Of a stretch of 64,000 nt of DNA, positions 7,143 to 16,573 are shown piece by piece. The stretch comes from GCA-003244245 sp050699975. Its GTDB lineage: Bacteria > Actinomycetota > Actinomycetes > Mycobacteriales > Pseudonocardiaceae. The stretch covers positions 1 through 64,000 of the forward strand of contig JBOHGH010000005.1 of assembly GCA_050699975.1 (NCBI GenBank), written 5' to 3'. The translations under genes were made by a program, and so were the position numbers. Within the stretch, counting starts at the first letter, position 1; each line of letters begins with the position of its first letter. The notes below the pieces were generated by a model. The model saw only the letters and a list, made by a program, of their open reading frames with translations. It had not been told where the DNA came from and ran no database searches.

Positions 7143-9685
7143 CGGACCACCGCCAGCTTCGGGCCAGCGATCAGCACCGGTTGGCCGGGCCGGCGCTGGG
7201 CAGGCGTGGGCTGGCCGCGTTCCTGGACGAACTCGACGGTCGGATCGGGTACACCCGGTGCGTTGACGAACGAGGTGAAGCGGGCCAGTTTCTCGGGATC
7301 CTCCAGCACGCCGCGCCACTCGTCGGAGTAGCCCGCCACGTGCGCTTCCATTGCCGCGTCGAGGTCGGCGCAGATCCCGAGCGAGTCGTGCACGATCACG
7401 TCGCGCAAGTGGTCCAGGCCGCCTTCCATCTCCTCCAGCCACGGCGCGGTGCGCTGCAGCCGGTCGGCGGTGCGCACGTAGAACATCAGGAACCGGTCGA
7501 TGGTGCGCACCAGCGTCTCGGTATCGACGTCGGATACCAGCAGGTCGGCGTGCCGCGGCCGGAAGCCGCCGTTACCGCAGACGTAGAGGTTCCAGCCCAT
7601 CTCGGTGGCGATCACCCCGAAGTCCTTGCTGCGGGCCTCGGCGCATTCCCGGGCGCAGCCCGAGACCGCGGACTTGAGCTTGTGCGGCGCGCGTAATCCG
7701 CGGTATCGCAGCTCCAACGAGATGGCCATGCCCACCGAGTCCTGCACCCCGTAACGGCACCAGTCGGTGCCCACGCAGGACTTCACGGTGCGCAGCGCCT
7801 TGCCGTAGGCGTGCCCGGATTCGAAGCCGGCGTCCACCAGCCGGCGCCAGATCGCCGGCAGCTGCTCCACCCGGGCGCCGAACATGTCGATCCGCTGCCC
7901 ACCGGTGATCTTGGTGTAGAGCCCGAAGTCGCGGGCCACCTCGCCGATGACGATCAGCTTCTCCGGGGTGATCTCGCCGCCGGGGATCCGGGGGATCACC
8001 GAGTAGGTGCCGTTTCGCTGCAGGTTGGCCAGGAAGTGGTCGTTGGTGTCCTGCAGGGTGGCCTGCTCGCCGTCCAGGATGTGACTCCCGGGCGACAGCA
8101 CTCCGCTCAGCGAGGCGAGGATCGAGGCCACCGCGGGCTTGCACAGGTCGCATCCGCGGCCCCTGCCGTGCTTGCCGACCAGCTCGGAGAAGGTCCGGAT
8201 CCGGGTGGCGGCGACGATCTCGAACAGCTCCGCGCGGCTATGCGCGAAGTGCTCACACAGCGCCTTGGACTGCTCGACACCGTTGGCGGCAAGCAGCTTC
8301 TTCAACATCGGCACGCAGGACCCGCAGCCGGTACCGGCCTTCGTGCACTCCTTGAGCGCCGGCACGGTGGTGCAGCCCTGCTGGGTCACCGCCTCGCCGA
8401 TCGCCGCGACGGTCACGGCGTGGCAGGAGCACACCTGAGCGCCCGCTGGGAGGGCGCCGGCGTCCAACTCGGCGCCGGACGGGGAGATCAGTGCCCCGGG
8501 GTCGGCCGGCAGCTCGGCGCCCACCAGCGCGCGCAACGTGCCGTAGGCTGCGGCATCGCCCACCAGGATCCCGCCGAGCAGGGTCCGAGCGTCGTCTGAG
8601 ACGACGAGCTTGGCGTAGCGGCCGGCGATGGGGTCGTTGTGCACGACCTCCAGTGCGCCCTTGGTCTGGCCGTGGGCGTCGCCGAAGCTGGCCACGTCGA
8701 CGCCGAGCAGCTTGAGCTTGGTGGACATGTCGGCGCCGGGGAAGGTGGCGTTGCCGCCGAGCAGCCGGTCGGCCACCACCTCGGCCATCGCGTAGCCGGG
8801 TGCGACCAGCCCGTAGCAGCGGCCCTCGACCGCCGCGCACTCCCCGATCGCCCAGATGTCCTCGTCGGAGGTGCGGCAGCGGGCGTCGACCAGCACGCCA
8901 CCGCGCTCACCGACCCGCAGCTCGGCGTCGCGGGCCAGCGCGTCGCGCGGGCGTACCCCAGCGGAGAACACCACGACATCTGTGTCGAGCTCGGTGCCAT
9001 CGGCAAGCCGGACCAGCAGCCGTCCCCGGTCGGGTTCGATGGCCTGGGTGGCGTGGCCACAGTGCACCCGTACCCCGAGGGCCTCGATGAACCGGCGCAG
9101 CAGCGCCCCACCGCCCTCGTCCACCTGCATCGGCATCAGCCGGGGAGCGAGTTCGACCACATGCGGCGACAGCCCGAGCTGGCGCAGCGCATGGGCGGCC
9201 TCCAGGCCGAGCAGCCCGCCGCCGACCACCACCCCTGAGCGCCGACCCGCCGCTGTGGTGTGCATCGCGCGCTGCGCAGCAGCACGGATGGCGTCGAGGT
9301 CCTCCGGGGTGCGGTAGACGTAGCAACCGGGCAGGTCGTGACCGGGCACGGGGGGCACGAACGGCGCCGACCCGGTGGCCAGCACCAGCGCGTCGTAGGC
9401 CACCCGGTGCCCCGACGCGGTGCGGGCGGTGCGCTTGCGCCGGTCGATCGCCACGCACGGGTCACCCAGTCGCAGCTCCACCCGGTCGTCCTCGACGGCG
9501 GGCAAGGCCAGCGACTGAGCGTCCCAGGTGTCCACATAAGACGACAGGGCGACCCGGTCGTAGGCGGGCCTGCCCTCCTCGGCAAGTACCACGATCCGCC
9601 ACTGCCGCGCGACGTCGCGGCCGACCAAGGCCTCCACCATGCGGTGCCCGACCATGCCATGGCCTGCGACGACGAGAGTGCGCAT
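7139..9685 (-). CDS. nirB: assimilatory nitrite reductase [NAD(P)H] large subunit
   Basis: An 848-residue cytoplasmic enzyme reducing nitrite to ammonium. Domain order: FAD/NAD(P) oxidoreductase (MRTLVVAGHGMVGHRMVEAL, second dinucleotide motif VVVGGGLLGLEAAHAL); BFD-type [2Fe-2S] region (CSCHAVTV, then CGSCVPML); ferredoxin-like half domain (NGTYSVIPRIPGGEITPEKL); and the siroheme/[4Fe-4S] site with Cys in SCVGTDWC and SGCARECAEA. The ATG was chosen over upstream in-frame codons because GGAAGGAG precedes it. It heads the nirB-nirD-nnaR-cbiX chain, and narK lies upstream on the same strand. Length and ligand set are those of a functional enzyme. Confidence 0.95.
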   Translation of the reverse strand: MRTLVVAGHGMVGHRMVEALVGRDVARQWRIVVLAEEGRPAYDRVALSSYVDTWDAQSLALPAVEDDRVELRLGDPCVAIDRRKRTARTASGHRVAYDALVLATGSAPFVPPVPGHDLPGCYVYRTPEDLDAIRAAAQRAMHTTAAGRRSGVVVGGGLLGLEAAHALRQLGLSPHVVELAPRLMPMQVDEGGGALLRRFIEALGVRVHCGHATQAIEPDRGRLLVRLADGTELDTDVVVFSAGVRPRDALARDAELRVGERGGVLVDARCRTSDEDIWAIGECAAVEGRCYGLVAPGYAMAEVVADRLLGGNATFPGADMSTKLKLLGVDVASFGDAHGQTKGALEVVHNDPIAGRYAKLVVSDDARTLLGGILVGDAAAYGTLRALVGAELPADPGALISPSGAELDAGALPAGAQVCSCHAVTVAAIGEAVTQQGCTTVPALKECTKAGTGCGSCVPMLKKLLAANGVEQSKALCEHFAHSRAELFEIVAATRIRTFSELVGKHGRGRGCDLCKPAVASILASLSGVLSPGSHILDGEQATLQDTNDHFLANLQRNGTYSVIPRIPGGEITPEKLIVIGEVARDFGLYTKITGGQRIDMFGARVEQLPAIWRRLVDAGFESGHAYGKALRTVKSCVGTDWCRYGVQDSVGMAISLELRYRGLRAPHKLKSAVSGCARECAEARSKDFGVIATEMGWNLYVCGNGGFRPRHADLLVSDVDTETLVRTIDRFLMFYVRTADRLQRTAPWLEEMEGGLDHLRDVIVHDSLGICADLDAAMEAHVAGYSDEWRGVLEDPEKLARFTSFVNAPGVPDPTVEFVQERGQPTPAQRRPGQPVLIAGPKLAVVR

Positions 9686-9782
9686 CACACTGCTCCTTCC
9701 TGCCCAGCGGGGATGACAGCGCAGCTCACCAGCCGTCCACATTCTTTCCGGTCATAGTTGACATTTTGACCGCGATACGTGA

Positions 9783-9810
9783 ACGCAGTGTTTCCGCACT
9801 GTTTCGTCAC
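9783..9810 (-). promoter_or_regulatory. GlnR-like repeat upstream of nirB
   Basis: On the minus strand GAAAC, six bases, GAAAC, six bases, TTCAC follow the narK stop, about 100 bases before the nirB start. Five-base elements with six-base spacers resemble the actinobacterial GlnR box, which controls nirBD in several genera. Only the b-type GAAAC elements are convincing, so this is a candidate. Confidence 0.4.
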
Positions 9811-11189
9811 ACCCCCGCATACGCCAGTCGCGGATGCTCGAGTACCGCAACGGGCGCCCGGCGCAGATAGACCGCGTAGGTGACGACGACACACGCCCCG
9901 TAGAAAGCCAGGAAGGACCAGAAGGCGGGTATACCGGACTGCGCGGTGAGGAAGGACTGCCGGAAGGCAAGGTTGATCAGCAACCCACCCAGCGCACCGA
10001 TCGAGCCGGCGATCCCGATCACCGCGCCGGACAGCCGGCGGGCCCTCATCAGCGCGGGCTGGCTGAGCTCACCACCGGCGATCGCCACCCGCGCCTTGCC
10101 GGCGAAGATCGACGGGATCATTTTATAGGTCGATCCGTTGCCGATTCCGGAGAGCACGAACAGCGTGATGAAGCCGGCCGTGAACAATGGCAGGGACTTC
10201 TGCTCGGAGGCGATGATCACCACAACGGTGGCAATTGCCATCCCGACGAAGGTGTAGAGGGTGACTTTCGCACCGCCGAACCGGTCCGCCATCCAACCAC
10301 CGACCGGCCGGATCAGCGAGCCGATCAGCGGGCCGATGAACGCCACCGAGGCGGCCTGCAGCGGGGTGCGGCCGAACTGGGTCTGCAACACCAGGCCGAA
10401 GGCGAAGCTGTAGCCGATGAACGAGCCGAACGTGCCGATGTAGAGGAACGACATCACCCAGGTCTGCGAGTCCCGGACCGCTTCCCGCATCGCGCCCTTG
10501 TCGTTGCGCACCGAGGAGATGTTGTCCATGTTCCGCGCGGCACAGATGGCGGCGATCACGATCAGCGGGACATACAGGGCCAGCACCAGGCGGGGATATG
10601 CGGCGCCTACCGTCGCGATCACCAGCAGGCCCACCAGCTGCACCGCGGGCACACCGATATTCCCGCCGCCGGCATTGAGCCCCAGCGCCCAGCCCTTACG
10701 GCCCTCCGGGTAGAAGGTATTGATGTTGACCATGGACGAGGCAAAGTTGCCACCGCCCAAGCCACCGAGGGCTGCGACCACCATGAACGTGGTGTAGGAC
10801 GTGCCCGGTTCCATGACGATGATTGCCAGGACCGTCGGGACGAGCAACAACAACGCACTGACAATGGTCCAGTTTCGCCCGCCGAACCGGGCCGGCGCCA
10901 TGGTGTACGGGATCCGGATCAGCGAACCGATCAGTGCAGGCATGGCCACCAGGAAGAACTTGCCGGCGGGGTCAACACCGTACGCCGGGCCCATGAAGAG
11001 CACGAGGACCGACCAGACGGTCCACATCGAGAACCCGATGTGTTCGGCGAGGATCGAGAACCACAGGTTCCGATTCGCCACCTTCTTACCGGTCTGCTGC
11101 CAGAAGTCGGGGTCTTCCGGCTCCCAGTGGTCGATCCATCGCCCCCCGCGAGCCGGCTTGGCCGGCGCCGTCTTCTCGGTCGTGCTCAT
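9807..11189 (-). CDS. narK: nitrate/nitrite transporter, major facilitator superfamily
   Basis: A 460-residue NarK-type permease with a hydrophilic N-terminal leader (about 45 residues including RWIDHWEPEDPDFWQQTGKK) and about twelve hydrophobic segments. The nitrate signature appears as GGLGGGNFASSMVNIN and again as GIGNGSTYKMIPSIF in the second half. RIPYTM early in the protein carries the substrate Arg typical of NarK. It imports nitrate or exports nitrite for the downstream nirBD unit. AGGAGGCGCG precedes the ATG. M. tuberculosis narK3 has the same neighbours (nnaR, cbiX). No dedicated nitrate reductase gene is in the window. Confidence 0.93.
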   Translation of the reverse strand: MSTTEKTAPAKPARGGRWIDHWEPEDPDFWQQTGKKVANRNLWFSILAEHIGFSMWTVWSVLVLFMGPAYGVDPAGKFFLVAMPALIGSLIRIPYTMAPARFGGRNWTIVSALLLLVPTVLAIIVMEPGTSYTTFMVVAALGGLGGGNFASSMVNINTFYPEGRKGWALGLNAGGGNIGVPAVQLVGLLVIATVGAAYPRLVLALYVPLIVIAAICAARNMDNISSVRNDKGAMREAVRDSQTWVMSFLYIGTFGSFIGYSFAFGLVLQTQFGRTPLQAASVAFIGPLIGSLIRPVGGWMADRFGGAKVTLYTFVGMAIATVVVIIASEQKSLPLFTAGFITLFVLSGIGNGSTYKMIPSIFAGKARVAIAGGELSQPALMRARRLSGAVIGIAGSIGALGGLLINLAFRQSFLTAQSGIPAFWSFLAFYGACVVVTYAVYLRRAPVAVLEHPRLAYAGV

Positions 11190-11575
11190 CGCGCCTCCTG
11201 AGCTGTGGGTTTACGATGAGTGACGCTAAATGCCGGTTATGTTCGTTGTGTTGCTGCTTGTTGCAGCGCCGAGAACTCCCGTTCACATGGTGGTGCGGGC
11301 CCGGCGTGAGGCCCTTCGTGAGCCCATGCCCAACCCCGTGTTCGGCGATACGGTGAGAAACCCGGCTGCGCCGCGCAGACCACCACTGCTAACGTCGTCG
11401 CATGATCTGCTGAGGTCCCGTGCCGCGCTGTCGAGCGCGTGTGCGCCCGCCGCGGTCCAGCGGCGCCGTCGAACCCTACTGGTGACGCCCTCGGACTTGT
11501 TCAGTCCGAGGTGGCTACTGCGCCCGCACACCGGGCGCTATCGCTGACCCACGCACGTTGAGTCGAGGAGACCTC
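11190..11575. other. 386-bp intergenic region with a hairpin
   Basis: No gene with credible coding features is seen. It should hold the narK promoter (minus strand). A 9-bp stem with a 5-base loop (CCTCGGACT/AGTCCGAGG, 11489-11511) lies about 65 bases before the small basic protein gene and could be a terminator or attenuator; there is no T-run. Confidence 0.45.
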
Positions 11576-11767
11576 ATGGAACAGCAACCCGAACCGCGGG
11601 ACCAAGACCAACCTGATGACGCCGCTGCGCCCGTACCCAACCGCCGCGATCGCCGCGGCGGGAAGTCCGGGGCATCGGCGCCTCACGGGGGCAAGTCCGC
11701 CCTGCCGCGCCGGTCCGCCCCGGCAGTGCCATCCCGGCAGTACTCCACGCGGCGCCGCAGCGGCTGA
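11576..11767 (+). CDS. small basic, disordered hypothetical protein
   Basis: A 63-residue protein starting MEQQPEPRDQDQPDD and ending SRQYSTRRRSG. The N-terminal third is acidic (D/E/Q/P) and the rest is strongly basic with NRRDRRGGK, so it is probably disordered and able to bind nucleic acid or a partner. GAGGAG precedes the ATG at good spacing, which argues that it is real. It converges on moeZ. No family is recognised. The start could also be a GTG six codons earlier. Confidence 0.55.
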   Translation: MEQQPEPRDQDQPDDAAAPVPNRRDRRGGKSGASAPHGGKSALPRRSAPAVPSRQYSTRRRSG

Positions 11768-11802
11768 AACCAGCGCTCCCTGACCCAGACCAGCGGTGCC
11801 GA

Positions 11803-12975
11803 TCAGTAGATGGGCAGGGAGGGGTCGACCTGCTTGGCCCAGGCCAGCACCCCGCCGCCGACGTGCACGGCGTCCCGGAAGCCCGCCTTGTGCAGTGCGG
11901 CCAGCGCCTCGGCGGAGCGCTGCCCGGACTTGCAGTGCAGCACTAGGGGCTTGTCCTGAGGAAGCTCTGCCAACGCCTCACCGGACAGGATCCGGTCCTT
12001 GGGGATCAGCGTGGAGCCCGGGATCTTGACGATCTCGTACTCGTGCGGCTCCCGGACGTCGATCAGGGCGAAGTCCTTACCGGAGTCGATCATCTCCTTG
12101 AGCTCCCCGGCGGTGATCGTCGAGCCCGCCGCGGCATTGGCGGCGGCGTCGCTGACCGTGCCGCAGAACTCGTCGTAGTCGATCAGCTCGGTGATCGGCT
12201 CCGCTGCCGGATCCTTGCGGATCTTGATGGTGCGGTAGCTCATCTCCAGCGCGTCGTACACGATCAGCCGGCCGAGCAGTGGCTCACCGATTCCGGTGAT
12301 CAGCTTGATCGCCTCGGTGACCATGATCGAACCGATCGACGCGCAGAGCACACCCAGCACGCCGCCCTCGGCACAGGAAGGCACCATCCCGGGGGGTGGG
12401 GGCTCTGGGTACAGGTCGCGGTACTGCAGTCCCTGTCCTCCGGGAGCATCCGCCCAGAACACCGATGCCTGGCCCTCGAACCGGAAGATCGAGCCCCAGA
12501 CGTAGGGCTTGCCGAGCAGCACGGCAGCGTCATTGACCAGGTAGCGGGTGGCGAAGTTGTCCGTGCCATCCAGGATGAGGTCGTAGTCGCGGAAGACGTC
12601 CAGCGCATTGGACGACTCCAGCCGCAGCTGGTGCACGTTCACCTGGACGAACGGGTTGATCTCCCGAATGGAGTCCCGGGCGGACTCGCCCTTGGGCCGC
12701 CCGATGTCGGACTGACCGTGGATCACCTGGCGTTGCAGGTTGGACTCATCGACCTCGTCGAACTCGACGATGCCCAGCGTGCCAACGCCGGCGGCGGCCA
12801 GGTACAGCAGGGCTGGACTGCCCAGGCCGCCAGCGCCGATCACCAGCACCTTCGCGTTCTTCAGCCGCTTCTGACCGTCCATCCCGACATCCGGGATGAT
12901 CAGGTGGCGGCTGTAGCGAGCTACCTCCTCCTTGGTCAGCTCCGCGGCGGGCTCCACCAGCGGCGGCAGACTCAT
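11803..12975 (-). CDS. moeZ: adenylyltransferase/sulfurtransferase MoeZ
   Basis: A 390-residue fusion of a ThiF/MoeB E1-like domain and a C-terminal rhodanese. The E1 half has the ATP loop VLVIGAGGLGSPALLYLAA, the adenylate contacts ESNLQRQVIHG and DGTDNFATRYLVND, and the conserved PSCAEGGVLGVL cysteine. The rhodanese runs from about residue 285 with IDVREPHEYEI and the active Cys in LHCKSGQRSAEA. It adenylates and thiocarboxylates ubiquitin-like sulfur carriers (MoaD, CysO, ThiS) for molybdopterin, cysteine and thio-cofactor synthesis. It is the ortholog of Rv3206c and, as there, is next to a DUF3152 gene. MSLPPL was preferred over a start five codons upstream. Confidence 0.95.
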   Translation of the reverse strand: MSLPPLVEPAAELTKEEVARYSRHLIIPDVGMDGQKRLKNAKVLVIGAGGLGSPALLYLAAAGVGTLGIVEFDEVDESNLQRQVIHGQSDIGRPKGESARDSIREINPFVQVNVHQLRLESSNALDVFRDYDLILDGTDNFATRYLVNDAAVLLGKPYVWGSIFRFEGQASVFWADAPGGQGLQYRDLYPEPPPPGMVPSCAEGGVLGVLCASIGSIMVTEAIKLITGIGEPLLGRLIVYDALEMSYRTIKIRKDPAAEPITELIDYDEFCGTVSDAAANAAAGSTITAGELKEMIDSGKDFALIDVREPHEYEIVKIPGSTLIPKDRILSGEALAELPQDKPLVLHCKSGQRSAEALAALHKAGFRDAVHVGGGVLAWAKQVDPSLPIY

Positions 12976-13056
12976 CGGCGCACTCCTCACAGTCTCGGTG
13001 CTGTCACTGAACTACAACACCCCCACCCCACCCGTCTCTTCCCGCCCCGTTCCGCG

Positions 13057-14211
13057 TCAGTTGACCGTGGGGAACGGCCAGGCGTTTGGTTGGCATACCA
13101 GGCCGTCCGGGTTGACCTGGTCGGTGCCCAGCACCGCGAGGTAGTCGTCGGCCACCCCCCAGGTCTGCTGCATCATCACCGGTGCCAGCCGCCCGTTCGC
13201 CTCACACGCGATGTGCGGGAAGCCCAGTCCGTGCCCGACCTCGTGGTTGACCACGTACTGCTGGTACTGGACCACATTGCCCTGGAAGGCGACCGCCCCG
13301 CGGGCCCAGCGGGCGGTATTGATCACTACCCGGTCGTCCTCGGGCTTCCAGCAGGAAGCGTCGAAGGGGATCCGGAATCCGCACAGCCTACGGGTGGTCA
13401 GCTGCGAGGTGAGGCTGATCCGCAGGGTCGCCACCCGGCTGTCATCAACCCGTTGGAAGCGGTAGCGGCCGCTGCCGATCCAGCTCTTCGGGTTGTTGAG
13501 CGTGCTGTCCACTGTGGCGGCGAAACCGGCCGGACCACCTTCGAGCTCGACCCCATCCTCGACCTCGACGGTGTAGGTGAACAGCTGGCCCGTCCCGAAA
13601 GCCGCGCCGGTACCGGGGATCACCCGCCAAGTGCCCGCGCCCGCAACGGTGAACGGTCCGCCACCGGGCAGCTCCGCGGATGCCTTAGCTGCTTCGAAGC
13701 CGGGGCCGCTCAACGGGTTGGGAATCAGCGGGTTCTGCGCGGGGCCGGACTTGCTGACCTGGTTCGACGGCTGCACGGCCGCCGATTTGGCTGCGTCAAA
13801 CACCGCCAACACGGTGAGCACCACAAGGACGGGCAGCGCATATACCCGCCAGCCATAGGTGGACACCGCACGGGCCAGACGCCCGGAGCCTCGGCGTGGA
13901 GGACCGCGGTGTCCAGGGCCACGGTGTCCAGGGCCACGGTGTCCAGGGCCACGGTGTCCAGGGCCACGGTGTCCGGGACCACCGTGCCGCGATACCGGCT
14001 CGGGCCCGGGGTCCCAGGACGCGGCCAACGGCTCATCGTCGATGATGCGCGAGCCGCTATACCGCTCGAAGCGTCGCCCCGGGATCCGCTCATCGTCTCG
14101 GCACCGGCTGGCAGGTCGGCTGGGGACCGCCGGTCGGGGGCGGCCACCGGCAGGCGCGCGGCCTGCAGGATCGGCTCGCGTCGGGCGGATCACCGCGCAA
14201 GGATCGCACAA
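13057..14211 (-). CDS. DUF3152 membrane-anchored zinc-protease-like protein
   Basis: About 384 residues, orthologous in position to Rv3207c. The N-terminal third is disordered and includes five tandem HRGPG-type pentapeptides. A single membrane segment follows (VYALPVLVVLTVLAVFDAA), then the extracytoplasmic DUF3152 domain from about residue 175 (GTWRVIPGTG) with NHEVGHGLGFPH, a metzincin-like HExxHxxxxxH zinc site, and ending CQPNAWPFPTVN. Substrate and role are unknown. The start is uncertain because the N-terminal region is low complexity. It is divergent from the TetR gene and follows the moeZ transcription direction. Confidence 0.85.
   Translation of the reverse strand: MCDPCAVIRPTRADPAGRAPAGGRPRPAVPSRPASRCRDDERIPGRRFERYSGSRIIDDEPLAASWDPGPEPVSRHGGPGHRGPGHRGPGHRGPGHRGPGHRGPPRRGSGRLARAVSTYGWRVYALPVLVVLTVLAVFDAAKSAAVQPSNQVSKSGPAQNPLIPNPLSGPGFEAAKASAELPGGGPFTVAGAGTWRVIPGTGAAFGTGQLFTYTVEVEDGVELEGGPAGFAATVDSTLNNPKSWIGSGRYRFQRVDDSRVATLRISLTSQLTTRRLCGFRIPFDASCWKPEDDRVVINTARWARGAVAFQGNVVQYQQYVVNHEVGHGLGFPHIACEANGRLAPVMMQQTWGVADDYLAVLGTDQVNPDGLVCQPNAWPFPTVN
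13908..13982. repeat. 15-bp coding tandem repeat (5 units)
   Basis: GGTGTCCAGGGCCAC is repeated four times perfectly, plus a fifth variant unit (GGTGTCCGGGACCAC), inside the DUF3152 gene. Each unit is five codons, so copy changes lengthen or shorten the HRGPG linker without breaking the frame. Confidence 0.95.
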
Positions 14212-14291
14212 CAGGATTGAGTGCTTCGCGCATCACTGGAATACCGGCGAGTAGGGTCAACCCGTCAGCGAGGTGACGGTGGAGGAGGCCG

Positions 14292-14936
14292 ATGACCGAG
14301 ACGGCATCGACCCGGGCCGACGCCGCACCTCGCGGGGTGCGGATGCCCCGGGACGAGCGGCGCGCTCAACTACTCGCCGCGGCGACCGACGTCTTTGTCA
14401 ACAATGGGTATCACGCCACCGTCATGGACGACATCGCCGAGCGTGCCGGGGTCAGCAAGCCGGTGCTCTACCAGCACTTTCCCGGCAAGCTTGAGCTATA
14501 TCTGGCGTTGCTGGAGCGCCACACCGACAAGCTGGTCCGCCGGGTCCTGGGAGCGATCGAGGAGACCCACGACAACTGGCAGCGGGTTCGCAACGCGGTC
14601 GGGGCCTACTTCGATTTCGTCGATGGTGACGGTGAGGCGTTCCGGCTGGTCTTCGAGTCCGACCTGCGAAACCAGCCCGCCGTGCAAGCCGTTGTGGAGC
14701 AGGCGAACACCGTCTGTGTGGAGGCCATCGCGCAGGCGGTAGCGGCGGATGCAGGGCTGGACACCGACCACGCCTGGCTGGTTGCGGTCGGCGTCGTCGG
14801 GATCAGCGAGCACAGTGCCAGATATTGGCTCACGCGCCGGCACGAGGTACCCAAGGAAGAGGCCGTCGCCCTGACCGCGTCACTGGCCTGGAAAGGCCTC
14901 GCCGGCTTCCCCCTACAGCCCTCCCCCTCCCATTGA
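14292..14936 (+). CDS. TetR-family transcriptional regulator
   Basis: A 214-residue TetR regulator. The DNA-binding domain covers about residues 22-70: ERRAQLLAAATDVFVNNGY, then the recognition helix region AGVSKPVLYQHFPGKLELYLAL. The C-terminal half is all-helical with the ligand pocket. The locus matches Rv3208, which lies between Rv3207c and the DUF3107 gene. It is divergent from the DUF3152 gene and may control that promoter region; the ligand is unknown. GGTGGAGGAGGCCG just upstream gives a strong ribosome-binding site. Confidence 0.9.
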   Translation: MTETASTRADAAPRGVRMPRDERRAQLLAAATDVFVNNGYHATVMDDIAERAGVSKPVLYQHFPGKLELYLALLERHTDKLVRRVLGAIEETHDNWQRVRNAVGAYFDFVDGDGEAFRLVFESDLRNQPAVQAVVEQANTVCVEAIAQAVAADAGLDTDHAWLVAVGVVGISEHSARYWLTRRHEVPKEEAVALTASLAWKGLAGFPLQPSPSH

Positions 14937-15040
14937 GCGGGCTCAGCGGGGCCGCCGGGTCGCGCGATCCCCACCGGATGGTCACTGGGCTGCCGGGGTG
15001 GGTCATGACATGCCTCCTCGGGGTCTCCTCAGGGGCCCCG

Positions 15041-16327
15041 TCACCCCTGGGCGGGCACCAGGAGCGTGAAGGTCGGAGGGGCGGGACGGGTCAGCCGGAG
15101 CCTGCCGCCTTCCGCCTCTGCCAGGCTGCGGGCCAGCGCGAGCCCGATCCCGTGCCCGTCGGCGAGACGCGATCGCCGGGTGAACAGCTCCGGTTCGGGC
15201 GCCGTGATGCCGGTGCCCTCGTCGGAGACGTCGATGGCCAGCGCGTCGGCGGCATTGCGCACCGCCACAGATACTGTGCCCGAGCCGTGGGTGGCAGCGT
15301 TGTCCAACAGCACCGTGAGCACCTGCCGCACAGCTGCGGTCGAGGCAAGTGACACCGGGGCCGCTGCGTCCACCGCTACCCGGAGTTCGCGGTCCTGAGC
15401 GGCCAGCCGGTCATGCCAGCCCCGCTCGATCTCGTCCAGCAGGCCGGGGACGTCGAGCGGCGCGACGTTGGAGCTGCGGGTGTCCCGGGCCAGCGCAAGA
15501 AGTTCCTCGATGGTCTGTTCCAGCCGGTCCGCAGCGTCGATTCCGGCGGTGATGGCGTGCCGTAGATCCTGCCCCGGCCGGTCCAGCGCCGCTTCGAGCC
15601 GCAGCCGCAACCCGGTCAGCGGGGTGCGGAGCTGGTGGGAGGCGTCAGCGGAGAACGCGCGTTCCCGCGCGAGCATGTCATCCAGACGCCCAGCGGTGCT
15701 GTTCAGCGCCGTGCCGACAGCGTCGATCTCGGGAAGGTCCACCGGTTCGGTTCGGACGCTGAAGTCACCGTCACCGAGGCGCCGCGCCGCATCGGAGAGC
15801 TCCTCCAGCGGACCCGCCAGCCGCCGGGCCTGGCGGCGGGCGACCAACCACACCGTCCCGATGGCTAGGGCAGCCAGGCCGAGCATGGCCAGCCATACCA
15901 CCACGACCTGCCGGTAGACGGCACTGCGCGGGCTGGCGGCGCGCACCGCGCCGATCACATCGCTGTCATGGGTCACCGGCACGGCCACCACCAGATCACC
16001 GTCGACGTCCCCGGTGTCGATCTCGCCCCGCAGGGCACTGTTAACCATGGCGTCCCCACCCTGCGGCCCGGTACCCAGGATGCGCAGGCCGCGGTCCACA
16101 TAGACCGCGAGGTGGGTCTCACCCTGCGGGTCGGGAAGGTCGTTCGGCAGGTTGCCGCGGAGCACGTCTGCCGTGACGGCCGCCGCGGCAGCGTCGGCCG
16201 TTCGCAGCAGCGCTGTTCGCTCGTCGGACAACGCATACTTCAGCACGCCGGCGGCCAGCGGCACCCCGAACAGGCCGATGGCTAGCACAGCGGCGAGCAC
16301 GGCGAGGCCGACGATCCGAGTCCGCAC
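15041..16327 (-). CDS. two-component sensor histidine kinase
   Basis: A 428-residue membrane kinase. TM1 is near residues 5-30, an extracytoplasmic sensor of about 110 residues follows, then TM2 (VVWLAMLGLAALAIGTVWLV) and HAMP (ARRLAGPLEELSDAARRLGDGD). The H-box is FSADASHQLRTPLTGLRLRL (phospho-His in ASHQLRTP), the N-box LLDNAATHGSG, the G-boxes DEGTGI and GHGIGLALA. A response-regulator gene lies upstream on the same strand, but a plus-strand beta-helix gene sits between them. The pair are likely partners despite the gap. The signal is unknown. The start is GTG. Confidence 0.9.
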   Translation of the reverse strand: MRTRIVGLAVLAAVLAIGLFGVPLAAGVLKYALSDERTALLRTADAAAAAVTADVLRGNLPNDLPDPQGETHLAVYVDRGLRILGTGPQGGDAMVNSALRGEIDTGDVDGDLVVAVPVTHDSDVIGAVRAASPRSAVYRQVVVVWLAMLGLAALAIGTVWLVARRQARRLAGPLEELSDAARRLGDGDFSVRTEPVDLPEIDAVGTALNSTAGRLDDMLARERAFSADASHQLRTPLTGLRLRLEAALDRPGQDLRHAITAGIDAADRLEQTIEELLALARDTRSSNVAPLDVPGLLDEIERGWHDRLAAQDRELRVAVDAAAPVSLASTAAVRQVLTVLLDNAATHGSGTVSVAVRNAADALAIDVSDEGTGITAPEPELFTRRSRLADGHGIGLALARSLAEAEGGRLRLTRPAPPTFTLLVPAQG

Positions 16328-16573
16328 GAGACCCGTCCCCTCTCAATCCGACAACCGCGTGCCCGTGCCAGTGTTCTCCGCACAGTGTCTCTTATCAGCA
16401 CAGCATGCGTGGGCGAGATCGGCTCCGTTCTGCGGCCGGATTTGCCGTTAGTTGACCGACACCGGATCAGTGGATAACCAGGGCCAGCCTCGTGCCGGAC
16501 CCAGGACCGGCCAGCTCACTGGTGTACCTCCCTGTGTACGCGGCTGTCACGCCACCGGGGTAAGGTCGTTGCA

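Noticed and set aside
9834..11201. 455-codon open frame antisense to narK
   Set aside because: Arg/Gly/Gln-rich translation without motifs; narK on the other strand is unambiguous.
12043..14220. 725-codon open frame on the plus strand
   Set aside because: It is antisense to moeZ and the DUF3152 gene, with composition typical of high-GC shadow frames and no family motifs.
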